A model generated the notes under the pieces. It saw only the letters and a program-made list of their open reading frames with translations. It did not search any database and was not told where the DNA came from. DNA of 58,257 nucleotides from Asaia bogorensis (GTDB lineage: Bacteria; Pseudomonadota; Alphaproteobacteria; Acetobacterales; Acetobacteraceae), in NCBI GenBank assembly GCA_945897825.1, contig CAMDGX010000021.1, positions 1-58,257 of the forward strand. Reading direction: 5' to 3'. Positions 44,657 through 55,718 of this stretch are shown here, in pieces. Both the position numbers and the translations under genes were made by a program. Numbering within the stretch: position 1 is the first letter of the stretch; each line of letters opens with the position of its first letter.

Positions 44657-45130
44657 TCAGCCGAAGCGAACGGACAGGATCTCGTATTGCCGGTCACCGC
44701 CGGGAGCCGGCACCGAAACCGTGTCGCCGATCTTCTTGCCGATCAGGGCCTTTGCCAGCGGCGAGGAGATGGACAGCCGCGCCTCCTTGATGTCGGCCTC
44801 GTGCACACCGACGATCTGGTAGGTGGCTTCCTTCTCGGTCTCCTCGTCCACCACGCGGACATGGGCCCCGAACTTCACATGGTCGCCCGACAGCGAAGCC
44901 GGGTCGATCACCTCGACGGCCGAGATGACGGCTTCCAGCTCCTCGATGCGCCCCTCAATGAACGATTGGCGCTCTCGCGCGGCATGGTACTCGGCGTTCT
45001 CGCTGAGGTCGCCATGGCTGCGCGCCTCCGCGATCGCGCGAATGACCGCCGGTCGCTCTACGCCCTTGAGCGTCCTGAGCTCTTCCTCCAGTCGCTGCAG
45101 ACCGGGCGCGGTCATCGGGAATTTCTGCAC
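44657..45130 (-). CDS. greA: transcription elongation factor GreA
   Basis: A 157-residue factor that rescues backtracked RNA polymerase by stimulating transcript cleavage. The N-terminal coiled coil carries the acidic tip (EARSHGDLSENAEYHAARE), and the C-terminal FKBP-like domain has ISSPLAKALIGKKIGD. It starts at a GTG (45130, QKFPMTAPG) with GAGG upstream; this N-terminus is the usual one. It lies between carB and ilvA on one strand. Confidence 0.97.
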   Translation of the reverse strand: MQKFPMTAPGLQRLEEELRTLKGVERPAVIRAIAEARSHGDLSENAEYHAARERQSFIEGRIEELEAVISAVEVIDPASLSGDHVKFGAHVRVVDEETEKEATYQIVGVHEADIKEARLSISSPLAKALIGKKIGDTVSVPAPGGDRQYEILSVRFG

Positions 45131-45250
45131 TGCGTGAACCTCGAGCGAAGAAGAAGGCGAACGTCACGGCACGTGGCGACGAAGTGGCGCCGTCGCAAGC
45201 CCTGAAACGCCACCGCCGCGACGCGGCGCCGGGCCGGTCACGACGGGATG

Positions 45251-48200
45251 TCAGAACGATCCACGAAAATACGCTTGCAGGGGGGCCACTTCAAGGGTGC
45301 CCGATTTCAGCGCCGCAATCGCATGGGCGGCGGCGCGCGCGCCGGCGATCGTCGTGTAGTGCGGCACCCCCTGCGTCAGCGCGCTGCGGCGGATGTCGAA
45401 GCTGTCGGTCACCGACTGCGCCCCGGCGGCGGTATTGATCACGATCTGGATATCGCCGGACTTGATCGCATCCACGCAATGCGGCCGCCCCTCCAGCACC
45501 TTGTTCACCACGGTGACCGCCAGCCCGGCTTCGCGCAGGCGCGTCGCAGTGCCGCGCGTCGCCAGGATCGCGAAGCCGCTGTCGATCAGCCGCCGCGCCA
45601 CCCCGATCGCCGCCGCCTTGTCGCTGTCGCGCACCGACAGGAACGCGGTGCCGGACTCCGGCAGCTTCACGCCTGCGCCAAGCTGACTTTTCGCGAAGGC
45701 GCGCTCGAAGCTCGAATCCAACCCCATCACCTCGCCGGTGGACTTCATCTCCGGGCCCAGGATGGTGTCCACGTTCGGGAAGCGGTTGAACGGGAACACC
45801 GCCTCCTTCACCGCCACGTGCGGCGCGATGCTGTCGTCGTCCAGCTTGAACTCGCGCAGCTTGGCGCCGGCCATCACCCGCGCGCCGATCTTGGCGATCG
45901 GAACACCGGTGGCCTTGGCCACGAAGGGCGCGGTGCGCGAGGCGCGGGGGTTCACTTCCAGCACGTAGATCTCGTTGTCCTTGATGGCATACTGAACGTT
46001 CATCAGGCCGACGACGCCGAGCGCCTTGGCCATCACTTCCGTCTCCGCCTTCAGCTCCGTCACCATCGCCGGGGACAGCGTATAGGGCGGCAGCGCGCAG
46101 GCGGAATCGCCGGAGTGAATGCCGGCTTCCTCGATATGTTCCATCACGCCGGCGACATACACCTCCTCGCCGTCGCAGATGCAGTCCACATCCACCTCGA
46201 TCGCATCGTTGAGGTAGCGGTCGATCAGCAGCGGCCCGGTCGACAGCGCCGCCTCGCCGGAGTCGCGCATGTAGCGCGCCAGCCCCGTGCGATCGTACAG
46301 GATCTCCATCGCCCGCCCGCCCAGCACGTAGCTGGGGCGGATCACGATCGGGAAGCCGATGCGAACGGTGATCGCCTCCGCCTCCTCGGCCGAGCGCGCG
46401 ATGCCGTTCTCCGGCTGGCGCAGCCCCAGCTTCTGCAGCAGCTGCTGGAACCGCTCGCGATCCTCCGCGAGGTCGATCGCGTCGGCCGAGGTGCCTAGAA
46501 TCGGGATGTCGGCCTTGGCCAGCGCCTGGCTCAGCTTCAGTGGCGTCTGCCCGCCATACTGCACGATGCAGCCCAAGACCGTCCCGTTCGCCTGCTCGCG
46601 CCGGATCAGCGCGATCACGTCCTCGGCGGTCAACGGCTCGAAATACAGCCGGTCGGAGGTGTCGTAGTCAGTCGAGACGGTTTCGGGATTGCAATTGACC
46701 ATGATGGTCTCGAACCCCGCCTCCTTCAGCGCATAGGCGGCATGGACGCAGCAATAGTCGAACTCGATGCCCTGGCCGATCCGGTTCGGCCCGCCGCCGA
46801 GGATGATGATCTTCTGCCGGTCGGTCGGCTCGGACTCGCACATCGGCGTGCCGAACCCGCCCTCGTAGGTCGAATACATATAGGGCGTGGCTGCGGCGAA
46901 CTCGGCGGCACAGGTGTCGATGCGCTTGTACACCGGCAACACGCCCAGTTTGGCGCGGATCGTCCCGATCTCGGCCTCGGTCGCGTTGGCCAGCACCGAA
47001 AGCCGCTTGTCGGAGAAACCCATCGCCTTCAGCCGGCGCAGCCTGGTCGCATCCTTCGGCAGCCCATGGGCCGTCACCTCACGCTCGGCGGCGACGATCT
47101 TCTCCAGCTCGCGCAGGAACCACGGGTCGAACTTGCTCGCCTCATGGATCTCCTCCACCGACAGCCCCGCGCGCAGCGCCTGCGCCGCCATCAGGATGCG
47201 GTCCGGCTTCGGCTGGCTCAGTGCCGCGCGAAACGCATCGGTCCCGCCATCGCCCGGCGCCTCGACCGGATCGAGGCCCGCCAGCCCCGTCTCCATGCTG
47301 CGCAACCCCTTCTGCAGCGCCTCCGCGAAGCTGCGCCCGATCGCCATCGCCTCGCCCACCGACTTCATGCTGGTCGACAGCAGCGCCGGCGTGCCGGGAA
47401 ACTTCTCGAAGGTGAAGCGCGGGATCTTCACCACCACATAGTCGATCGTCGGCTCGAAGCTTGCCGGCGTCACCATCGTGATGTCGTTGGCCAACTCATC
47501 GAGCGTGTACCCCACCGCCAGCCGCGCCGCGACCTTGGCGATCGGAAATCCGGTGGCCTTGGACGCCAGCGCCGAGGACCGCGACACCCGCGGGTTCATC
47601 TCGATCACCACCATGCGCCCATCGGCCGGGTTCAGCGCGAACTGCACGTTGGAGCCGCCGGTATCCACCCCGATCTTGCGCAGGCACGCGATCGAGGCAT
47701 CGCGCATCACCTGGTATTCCTTGTCGGTCAGCGTCAGCGCCGGCGCGACGGTCACGGAATCCCCGGTATGGATGCCCATCGGATCGACGTTCTCGATGGC
47801 GCAGATGATGATGCAGTTGTCCTTGCTGTCGCGCACCACCTCCATCTCGAACTCCTTCCAGCCGAGCACGGATTCCTCGACCAGCACCTCGGAGGTGGGC
47901 GAGGCATCCAGCCCGCCCGCCACGATCTGCTCGAACTCCTCGCGGTTGTAGGCGATGCCGCCCCCGGTCCCGCCCAGCGTGAAGCTCGGCCGGATCACCG
48001 CCGGCAGCCCGATCTCCGCCAGCGCCGCGCGCGCCTCCTCCATGGTGTGGGCAATCGCGCTGCGCGGGCTCTCGATGCCGATCTCGCTCATCGCGTCGCG
48101 GAATTTCAGCCGGTCCTCGGCGCGGTCGATCACATCGGCCTTCGCGCCGATCAGCTCCACGTTGTACTTCTCCAGCACCCCGCTCGCCGCCAGCTTCATG

Positions 48201-48496
48201 GCGGTGTTCAGCGCCGTCTGCCCGCCCATGGTCGGCAGCAGCGCGTCCGGCCGCTCCTTGGCGATGATCTTCTCGACGATGTCCGGCGTGATCGGCTCCA
48301 CATAGGTGGCATCGGCCAGCCCCGGATCGGTCATGATCGTCGCCGGGTTGGAGTTCACCAGGATCACCCGGTACCCTTCCGCCCGCAGCGCCTTGCAGGC
48401 CTGCGCCCCGGAATAGTCGAACTCGCAGGCCTGCCCGATGACGATCGGCCCCGCGCCGATGATCAGAATGCTCTTGAGGTCGGTGCGCTTCGGCAT
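45251..48496 (-). CDS. carB: carbamoyl-phosphate synthase large subunit
   Basis: A 1081-residue enzyme with two homologous ATP-grasp halves (about 1-545 and 555-930) and a C-terminal MGS-like allosteric domain. It makes carbamoyl phosphate from bicarbonate, ATP and ammonia supplied by CarA, for pyrimidines and arginine. [23 protein letters not shown] and [20 protein letters not shown] mark the two halves. The start overlaps nothing; it lies 1 nt past the small ORF upstream. Confidence 0.97.
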   Translation of the reverse strand: MPKRTDLKSILIIGAGPIVIGQACEFDYSGAQACKALRAEGYRVILVNSNPATIMTDPGLADATYVEPITPDIVEKIIAKERPDALLPTMGGQTALNTAMKLAASGVLEKYNVELIGAKADVIDRAEDRLKFRDAMSEIGIESPRSAIAHTMEEARAALAEIGLPAVIRPSFTLGGTGGGIAYNREEFEQIVAGGLDASPTSEVLVEESVLGWKEFEMEVVRDSKDNCIIICAIENVDPMGIHTGDSVTVAPALTLTDKEYQVMRDASIACLRKIGVDTGGSNVQFALNPADGRMVVIEMNPRVSRSSALASKATGFPIAKVAARLAVGYTLDELANDITMVTPASFEPTIDYVVVKIPRFTFEKFPGTPALLSTSMKSVGEAMAIGRSFAEALQKGLRSMETGLAGLDPVEAPGDGGTDAFRAALSQPKPDRILMAAQALRAGLSVEEIHEASKFDPWFLRELEKIVAAEREVTAHGLPKDATRLRRLKAMGFSDKRLSVLANATEAEIGTIRAKLGVLPVYKRIDTCAAEFAAATPYMYSTYEGGFGTPMCESEPTDRQKIIILGGGPNRIGQGIEFDYCCVHAAYALKEAGFETIMVNCNPETVSTDYDTSDRLYFEPLTAEDVIALIRREQANGTVLGCIVQYGGQTPLKLSQALAKADIPILGTSADAIDLAEDRERFQQLLQKLGLRQPENGIARSAEEAEAITVRIGFPIVIRPSYVLGGRAMEILYDRTGLARYMRDSGEAALSTGPLLIDRYLNDAIEVDVDCICDGEEVYVAGVMEHIEEAGIHSGDSACALPPYTLSPAMVTELKAETEVMAKALGVVGLMNVQYAIKDNEIYVLEVNPRASRTAPFVAKATGVPIAKIGARVMAGAKLREFKLDDDSIAPHVAVKEAVFPFNRFPNVDTILGPEMKSTGEVMGLDSSFERAFAKSQLGAGVKLPESGTAFLSVRDSDKAAAIGVARRLIDSGFAILATRGTATRLREAGLAVTVVNKVLEGRPHCVDAIKSGDIQIVINTAAGAQSVTDSFDIRRSALTQGVPHYTTIAGARAAAHAIAALKSGTLEVAPLQAYFRGSF

Positions 48497-48497
48497 C

Positions 48498-48761
48498 TCA
48501 GGCTCCGGTCAGGGTGCGGGCGAGGGTCACGCCGTCGGGCGTAAGCTCCAGGCGCCAGTGGCATTGCAGCGCCTGGTCTTCCAGGCGGATCGGGTCGCGG
48601 ATCAGCCCGCGGGACAGCAGGTCGGCGATGGCTGTGGCGAAGTCGCCGGCATCGATCTCTTGTCCGGCAAGGCGCTCGATCTCACCCAGCGCCAGTTCCG
48701 CACTGGGCGCCGAGACGAAATGCGTCAGGCCGGTGCGCAACAGCAGCGCCTCCAGCGCCAC
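48498..48761 (-). CDS. small conserved-looking ORF between carA and carB
   Basis: An 87-residue frame starting with GTG 2 nt after the carA stop and ending 1 nt before the carB start, so it is tightly built into the operon. A usable GAGG lies at the end of carA. The sequence contains [38 protein letters not shown] and [16 protein letters not shown], which looks like a small alpha/beta or winged-helix fold. I do not recognise the family and assign no function. Confidence 0.7.
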   Translation of the reverse strand: MALEALLLRTGLTHFVSAPSAELALGEIERLAGQEIDAGDFATAIADLLSRGLIRDPIRLEDQALQCHWRLELTPDGVTLARTLTGA

Positions 48762-48763
48762 GG

Positions 48764-50173
48764 TCAGGCCTGCGCCTCGATCAGGTCGACGAAGCGGCGG
48801 AACAGGTAGTGGCTATCGCTCGGCCCCGGGCTCGCCTCGGGATGGTACTGCACGCTGAAGGCGCGCTTGCCCGGGCACGCGATGCCCTCGTTGCTGCGGT
48901 CGAACAGGCTGACATGCGTCACCTGAACCCCCTCCGGCAGGCTCTCGCCATCGACCGCGAAGCCGTGGTTCTGGCTGGTGATCTCCACCCGCCCGGTGGT
49001 CAGGTCCTGCACCGGCTGGTTCGCCCCGCGATGCCCGCGCGCGAGCTTGTACGTCTTCCCCCCCAGCGCCAGCGCCAGCAACTGGTGCCCCAGGCAGATG
49101 CCGAACACCGGCTTGCCCGCCGCCAGCACGCCCTGGATCGCCGGCACCGCATACTCCCCGGTCGCCGCCGGATCGCCCGGCCCGTTCGAAAGGAACACCC
49201 CATCCGGCGCATGGCGCAGGATATCCTCGGCCGTCGCCGTCGCCGGCACCACCGTCACCCGGCACCCCGCCGCCGCCAGGCAGCGCAGGATGTTGCGCTT
49301 GGCCCCGTAGTCGACGGCCACCACATGATGCTTCGGCGCGGTCTGCCGACCATACCCCTCGGGCCACGCCCAGGTCGTCTGGTCCCATTCATAGGCCTGG
49401 GTGCAGGCGACCGTCTTGGCCAGGTCCATCCCCACCAGCCCCGGCCACGCCTTCGCCCGCCCGACCGCCCCGGCGATGTCGAACCGTCCATCCGCCGGGA
49501 ACAGCAACACCCCATGCGGCGCCCCCCCATCGCGGATGCGGATCGTCAGCGCCCGCGTGTCGATACCCGCCACCCCCGTCACCCCCTGGCCGCGCAGCCA
49601 CGCATCCAGGTGCTGGTGGCTGCGCCAGTTGCTCGGCTCGGTCACGTCCTGCTTCACGATCACCCCGCGCGCGGCGATCGTCACGGCCTCGATATCCTCG
49701 CCGTTGGTCCCCACATTGCCGATATGCGGAAAGGTGAAGGTAATGACCTGCCCGGCATAGGAAGGATCGGTCAGCGTCTCCTGGTAGCCCGTCATGCCCG
49801 TGTTGAAGCAGATCTCGGCCGGCTCGGTGCCGCTCGTATGGGCGCCGATGCCGCTGCCCCACAGCACGCTGCCATCGGCGAGCACGAGCGCCGCGGTGGC
49901 ACCCTCGGGAACGCCGTGCGCGGCAGCGGTGGGTTCGGGCATGGTCGTGCCTTCTGGCTGGGGGGCGGCGGCCCCGGAAATGTCTGCCCCGGGGATGGCG
50001 GCGAGGGTAAGCCCGGTCGCGGCGATCACCGCCGCCCAGTGCCTGGCCGGAATGCTTCGGCTCTGGCGCCACTTGCGCACCGCCTCCGTGCCCACGCCGA
50101 GCTGCCGGGCGACGGCGTCCGCCCCGCCCATGGCTTCGATAATGGCATCGACGGTGGTGGGTGCACTGGTCAT
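48764..50173 (-). CDS. carA: carbamoyl-phosphate synthase small subunit with N-terminal HTH domain
   Basis: A 469-residue protein. Residues 1-60 form a Cro/YdaS-like helix-turn-helix (GGADAVARQLGVGTEAVRKW, then RSIPARHWAAVIAATG). Residues 61-77 are a Pro/Gly/Ala linker, and 78-469 are an ordinary CarA with the amidotransferase Cys in FGICLGHQLLAL and His-Glu in QYHPEASPGP. CarA supplies ammonia from glutamine to CarB. The frame is continuous, with no frameshift. The ATG at 50173 has no ribosome-binding site and lies where transcription should begin. An internal ATG at 49942 has AGAAGG at good spacing and would give a normal 392-residue CarA. Confidence 0.93.
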   Translation of the reverse strand: MTSAPTTVDAIIEAMGGADAVARQLGVGTEAVRKWRQSRSIPARHWAAVIAATGLTLAAIPGADISGAAAPQPEGTTMPEPTAAAHGVPEGATAALVLADGSVLWGSGIGAHTSGTEPAEICFNTGMTGYQETLTDPSYAGQVITFTFPHIGNVGTNGEDIEAVTIAARGVIVKQDVTEPSNWRSHQHLDAWLRGQGVTGVAGIDTRALTIRIRDGGAPHGVLLFPADGRFDIAGAVGRAKAWPGLVGMDLAKTVACTQAYEWDQTTWAWPEGYGRQTAPKHHVVAVDYGAKRNILRCLAAAGCRVTVVPATATAEDILRHAPDGVFLSNGPGDPAATGEYAVPAIQGVLAAGKPVFGICLGHQLLALALGGKTYKLARGHRGANQPVQDLTTGRVEITSQNHGFAVDGESLPEGVQVTHVSLFDRSNEGIACPGKRAFSVQYHPEASPGPSDSHYLFRRFVDLIEAQA

Positions 50174-50179
50174 GACTGG

Positions 50180-50208
50180 GCTATATGGGAAAAAACTTCC
50201 CACTTCAA
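50180..50208 (-). promoter_or_regulatory. predicted carA promoter, possibly leaderless
   Basis: On the minus strand TTGAAG (50208-50203), a 17-bp spacer and TATAGC (50185-50180) form a sigma70-like promoter. The expected start, 6-7 bp past the -10 box, falls at 50174-50173, the first base of the carA ATG. Confidence 0.6.
50185..50203. promoter_or_regulatory. operator-like inverted repeat 1
   Basis: ATGGGAAAAAACTTCCCAC contains the inverted repeat TGGGAA-N5-TTCCCA. It fills the spacer of the predicted carA promoter, so a bound protein would block RNA polymerase. It differs from site 2 at only three of 19 positions. Confidence 0.7.
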
Positions 50209-50223
50209 CGATCCGAGCGGCGC

Positions 50224-50242
50224 GTGGGAGAAAAATTCCCAC
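50224..50242. promoter_or_regulatory. operator-like inverted repeat 2
   Basis: GTGGGAGAAAAATTCCCAC contains GTGGGA-N7-TCCCAC. Its centre is 39 bp from that of site 1, on the upstream side of the carA -35 box and between carA and the divergent yqeY gene. Confidence 0.7.
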
Positions 50243-50285
50243 TCATTCCCCCCATGCACGCATCGCCCCTGCCGCGGGCCAATCA

Positions 50286-50296
50286 CTATAGTATAG
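50286..50296 (+). promoter_or_regulatory. possible -10 region of the yqeY-dnaG-rpoD run
   Basis: The palindrome CTATAGTATAG contains TATAGT (50287-50292), close to the -10 consensus, 32 bp before the yqeY ATG. No convincing -35 box lies 17 bp upstream. Confidence 0.35.
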
Positions 50297-50323
50297 AGGG
50301 ATGTTGATCCGGAGACCGCCGCC

Positions 50324-50782
50324 ATGAGCCTGCGCGACCAATTCACCGCCGAGCTGAAAACCGCCATGCTGGCCAAGGACGCCCCGCGCGTCTCCGCCAT
50401 CCGCATGATCACCGCCCGGCTGAAGGACGTGGACATCGCCGCCCGGCCAAAGGGCATCGCCGCAGTGCCGGACGAGGAGGTCATCGCCATGCTGCGCGGC
50501 ATGGTGAAATCCCGCCGCGAAAGCGCCGATCTCTACCGCCAAGGCAACCGTCCCGAACTCGTCGCCAAGGAGGAGGCCGAGATCGCCGTCATCGAAGGCT
50601 TCCTGCCGCAACAGATGGACGACGCCGCCACCGAGGCCGCCGTGTCCGCCGCCATCGCCGAGACCGGGGCCGCCGGCATCAAGGAAATGGGCAAGGTCAT
50701 GGCCGCCCTGAAGGCAAAGCACGGCGCCGTGCTGGACATGGGCAAGGTCGGCCCGATCGTGAAGGCCAAGCTGGGAGGCTGA
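50324..50782 (+). CDS. GatB/YqeY domain-containing protein
   Basis: A 152-residue YqeY-family protein. SLRDQFTAELKTAMLAKDAPRVSAIRMI, RRESADLYRQGNRPELVAKEEAEIAVIEGFLP and GIKEMGKVMAALKAKH are typical. The domain resembles the tail of GatB and may bind tRNA, but its role is unproven. GGAGA precedes the ATG. It is the first gene before dnaG and rpoD, an arrangement common in Alphaproteobacteria, and diverges from carA. Confidence 0.92.
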   Translation: MSLRDQFTAELKTAMLAKDAPRVSAIRMITARLKDVDIAARPKGIAAVPDEEVIAMLRGMVKSRRESADLYRQGNRPELVAKEEAEIAVIEGFLPQQMDDAATEAAVSAAIAETGAAGIKEMGKVMAALKAKHGAVLDMGKVGPIVKAKLGG

Positions 50783-50786
50783 CCGC

Positions 50787-52613
50787 GTGGCCCTGCCGGC
50801 CGGCTTCCTCGACGAACTGCGCGCCCGCACCCCGCTCGCCGCGGTGGTCGGGCGGCGCGTGAAGCTGTCCCGCTCCGGTCGCAACTTCAAGGGTTGCTGC
50901 CCCTTCCACAACGAGAAGACCCCCAGCTTCTACGTCTACGAAAACGGCTTCCACTGCTTCGGCTGCGGCCAGCACGGCGACGCCATCAGCTTCGTCATGC
51001 AAACCCAGGGCCTGGCCTTCATGGAGGCGGTCGAGCAACTCGCCGGCGAAGCGGGGCTCGACGTCCCCAAGCCCACCCCCGCCGCCGCCGAGGCCGAACG
51101 GGTGCGCCACTCCCTGCAGGAGGTGCTGGTCGCCGCCGGCGAGTCCTATCGCCGCCGCCTGCGCCTGCCCGAGGGCGCCCGCGCGCTCGACTACCTGCGC
51201 GGCCGCGGCCTGACCGACGCCACGATCGACCGCTTCGGCCTCGGCTGGTCCGGCGAAGGCCGCGGCGCGCTCGCCGCCGACCTGGCCCGCGAGGGCATCA
51301 CGCCAGACCTGCTGCTGGAAGCCGGGCTGATGCGTCCCGGCGACGAGGGCAGGGCGCCCTACGACCTGTTCTTCAACCGCGTGATGTTCCCCATCCGCGA
51401 CCGCCGTGGCCGCGTGATCAGCTTCGGCGGCCGCATCCTGGGCGATGGCCAGCCAAAATACGTGAATGGCCCCGAAACGGCGGTGTTCTCCAAGCGCCGC
51501 ACCCTGTTCGCTCTGGACCTCGCGCGCGAGGCGGTGCGCACCGGCGCCGCGGCCGTGGCGGTCGAGGGCTACATGGACGTCATCGCGCTCCACCAGGCCG
51601 GCTTCGGCGGCGCGGTTGCCCCGCTCGGCACGGCGCTGACCGAGGAGCAGCTGGAGGAACTCTGGCGCCTCTCCCCCGTCCCGGTGCTGTGCTTCGACGG
51701 CGACGCCGCCGGCACCCGTGCGGCCGTGCGGACCGCCGAACTCGCCCTGCCCATGCTCGGCGCCGAACGGAGCCTGCGCCTGGCCGCTCTCCCGCCGGGC
51801 GAGGACCCCGACACCCTGGTCCGCCGCCACGGCGCGGCCGGCTTCCAGGCGGTGCTGGACGCCGCCCGCCCGGTGGCCGAGGCGCTGTTCGGCCTCCTTT
51901 CCGAAGGCGTCGGCCCTGCCGTCGAAGCACGCGCTGCCCTGTCCCGCCGCCTGGATTCGGTCGCCGACCGTGTCGCCGACAAGGCCCTGGCCTGGGAAAT
52001 GCGGCGCTACTTCCGCGAGCGGATGCGCGCCCGCCCCGACGCCCCGCGCCGTCCGAATGCGTCCCAAGGCTTCCGCACCGGCGGCCGCGCCGCCCCGCCA
52101 CGCGCCCCCTTGCGCGTCCAGCGCGTGCCCCCCGCACCGCACCATGCGGCCGCGGAACGGGCGCGCTTCATGGTCGCGATCCTGCTGCACCACCCCGCCC
52201 TGCTGCCCGATGTGGAGGAGGCCTTCGCCACGCTGGCCCTGCCCGCGGGGCTCGCGCGGCTCCGCGATGTGATTCTGCAGTGGTCCCAGACCACGGAGAT
52301 GCTTGACAGCGCAGGCCTCATGTCCCACCTGACCCATTCCGGATTGGCGGCGGAGGCGGCCCAAGCCCTGTCGGCGGCGCCCGTGCCGCTGCCTGGCTGT
52401 GCTTCCCCTGACGCGATGCCGGCGGAGGCCGGGGCTGGCTGGTGGCATTTTTTCGGGCTGATGAACCCAGAGCGGCTGGACGAGGAGGTCGAGGCGGCGC
52501 GCGCCGCCTTCGCCGTCCAGGCCGACGAAGCGGCGCAGCGGCGGCTCATCGTCCTGACCGCGACCCGCGCGGCCTTGCTGCGCGGAGAGGCGGGCGAGAC
52601 CGACGCCCCGTGA
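50787..52613 (+). CDS. dnaG: DNA primase
   Basis: A 608-residue primase that lays down RNA primers for replication. The N-terminal CHC2 zinc ribbon has C38, H41, C57 and C60 (GCCPFHNEK and FHCFGCG). The TOPRIM core has AVEGYMDVIALHQAG and VLCFDGDAAGTRAA, and a helicase-binding C-terminal region follows. It starts at a GTG with GGGAGG from the end of the yqeY gene, 4 bp downstream of it. Confidence 0.96.
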   Translation: MALPAGFLDELRARTPLAAVVGRRVKLSRSGRNFKGCCPFHNEKTPSFYVYENGFHCFGCGQHGDAISFVMQTQGLAFMEAVEQLAGEAGLDVPKPTPAAAEAERVRHSLQEVLVAAGESYRRRLRLPEGARALDYLRGRGLTDATIDRFGLGWSGEGRGALAADLAREGITPDLLLEAGLMRPGDEGRAPYDLFFNRVMFPIRDRRGRVISFGGRILGDGQPKYVNGPETAVFSKRRTLFALDLAREAVRTGAAAVAVEGYMDVIALHQAGFGGAVAPLGTALTEEQLEELWRLSPVPVLCFDGDAAGTRAAVRTAELALPMLGAERSLRLAALPPGEDPDTLVRRHGAAGFQAVLDAARPVAEALFGLLSEGVGPAVEARAALSRRLDSVADRVADKALAWEMRRYFRERMRARPDAPRRPNASQGFRTGGRAAPPRAPLRVQRVPPAPHHAAAERARFMVAILLHHPALLPDVEEAFATLALPAGLARLRDVILQWSQTTEMLDSAGLMSHLTHSGLAAEAAQALSAAPVPLPGCASPDAMPAEAGAGWWHFFGLMNPERLDEEVEAARAAFAVQADEAAQRRLIVLTATRAALLRGEAGETDAP

Positions 52614-52698
52614 GTGATCGTGCCGACCAGCCCATGGGGGCCGCACGGGCCCCCGGGCCTGCCTATTGCGGCTCCCTCGTATTGGAGTGAACGGATCC

Positions 52699-54651
<1,953 letters not shown>

Positions 54652-54664
54652 CCCAGGCACCGCC

Positions 54665-55222
54665 GTGGAACCGGTTGTTCGTGTTGGCGTGGTAGTGACG
54701 TTCCTGCGCATGGACCGCCCGCCCGCCGAGCCCGCCGCACCGCTGCCCGACGACGTGGCGGTGCGCCACGTGCCCAACTGTTCTGTCGAACTCTACCGCC
54801 GCCTCTACGACACCGTCGGCGCCGACTACGTCTGGTGGCTCCGCCGCACCCTGTCCGACCGCCAGCTCGCCGCCCTGCTGCGCGACCCGAACATCTCCAT
54901 CCACGTGCTGGAGCGCGGCGGGGAACTGCTCGGGTTCTATGAGCTGGACCGCAACCCCTGGCCGGTGGTCAACCTCAGCTACTTCGGCCTGATGCCGCAA
55001 GCGGTCGGCCAACGCCTCGGCCACGCCTTCCTGCGCCACGCCGTCGATGCCTGCTGGCGCATGGGCCCCCGCGCCGTCACGGTGAACACCTGCACCGCCG
55101 ACCACCCCCGCGCCCTGCCCAACTACCTGCGCGTCGGCTTCCGCAAGCTGCGCGAGGTGCCGGAGGACTGGCACGTGCCGCTGCGCCTGGGCTTGGTCAT
55201 CCCGGAGCATCTCAAGATCTAG
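54665..55222 (+). CDS. GNAT family N-acetyltransferase
   Basis: A 185-residue acetyltransferase. [32 protein letters not shown] and [26 protein letters not shown] include the acetyl-CoA loop (QAVGQRLG), and [20 protein letters not shown] is characteristic of a subgroup. The substrate is unknown. The start is uncertain: a GTG at 54665 keeps the [10 protein letters not shown] segment that related proteins appear to have, whereas the first ATG is at 54710. It begins 13 bp after rpoD and may be cotranscribed. Confidence 0.82.
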   Translation: MEPVVRVGVVVTFLRMDRPPAEPAAPLPDDVAVRHVPNCSVELYRRLYDTVGADYVWWLRRTLSDRQLAALLRDPNISIHVLERGGELLGFYELDRNPWPVVNLSYFGLMPQAVGQRLGHAFLRHAVDACWRMGPRAVTVNTCTADHPRALPNYLRVGFRKLREVPEDWHVPLRLGLVIPEHLKI

Positions 55223-55228
55223 GCCAAG

Positions 55229-55366
55229 AAAGAACCTTCTTTTTCTGAAGAAAAAGAAGGAAAAAGACTTCCATCCATTTGCGCCGCGCATAGCCGTTGA
55301 AACACGGCGCAAATGGACAAAAGTTTTTTGGTTCTTTTTTTCAAAAAAGAACGCCTTCCCTTTCTT
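55229..55366. repeat. palindromic intergenic repeat, family A, copy 4 (inverted)
   Basis: CTTCTTTTTCT hairpin at 55236-55246/55249-55259 and GTTCTTTTTT hairpin at 55331-55340/55343-55352. The central stem is the longest of the four: TCCATTTGCGCCG (55274-55286) with CGGCGCAAATGGA (55305-55317). It begins 6 bp after the acetyltransferase stop. Confidence 0.9.
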
Positions 55367-55465
55367 CCCTTGCCCCAGGGCTTGACGCCCCTCGCCCCCC
55401 CTCGTCCAATGTCGACAATCGCCCCGGCCCCATGGCCGCGGGCACCGACAATGGGAGTGGTGACG

Positions 55466-55687
55466 TTGGCTGAACTCAAGGTGCTTTCCGACCTCAACGC
55501 CAAGGTATGGAAGATCGAGGTCGCGGTCGGTGACGCCGTGGAGGCCGACGCCACGCTCATCATCCTGGAGTCCATGAAGACCGAGATCCCCATCGACGCC
55601 CCGAAGGCCGGCAAGGTCGCGTCGATCCTGGTCGGCGAGGGCGATGCCGTCGAGGAAGGCCAGGTCGTCGCAATCCTCAACGTCTAG
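55466..55687 (+). CDS. biotin/lipoyl carrier protein (BCCP-like)
   Basis: A 73-residue single-domain biotin carrier. LNAKVWKIEVAVGDAVEAD, the attachment site ESMKTEIPIDAP and GKVASILVGEGDAVEEGQVV cover the whole fold. The biotinyl lysine follows Met as usual, but the next residue is Thr rather than Met (MKT for MKM). The TTG at 55466 is chosen because GGGAG sits 8 nt upstream and it gives the normal small-carrier length; an ATG at 55451 is the alternative. An open frame upstream runs into repeat A4 and is not credible. The partner carboxylase is not in the window. Confidence 0.85.
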   Translation: MAELKVLSDLNAKVWKIEVAVGDAVEADATLIILESMKTEIPIDAPKAGKVASILVGEGDAVEEGQVVAILNV

Positions 55688-55718
55688 CCGGCCGCACCTG
55701 ACACGGGAGGAGGCGCCA

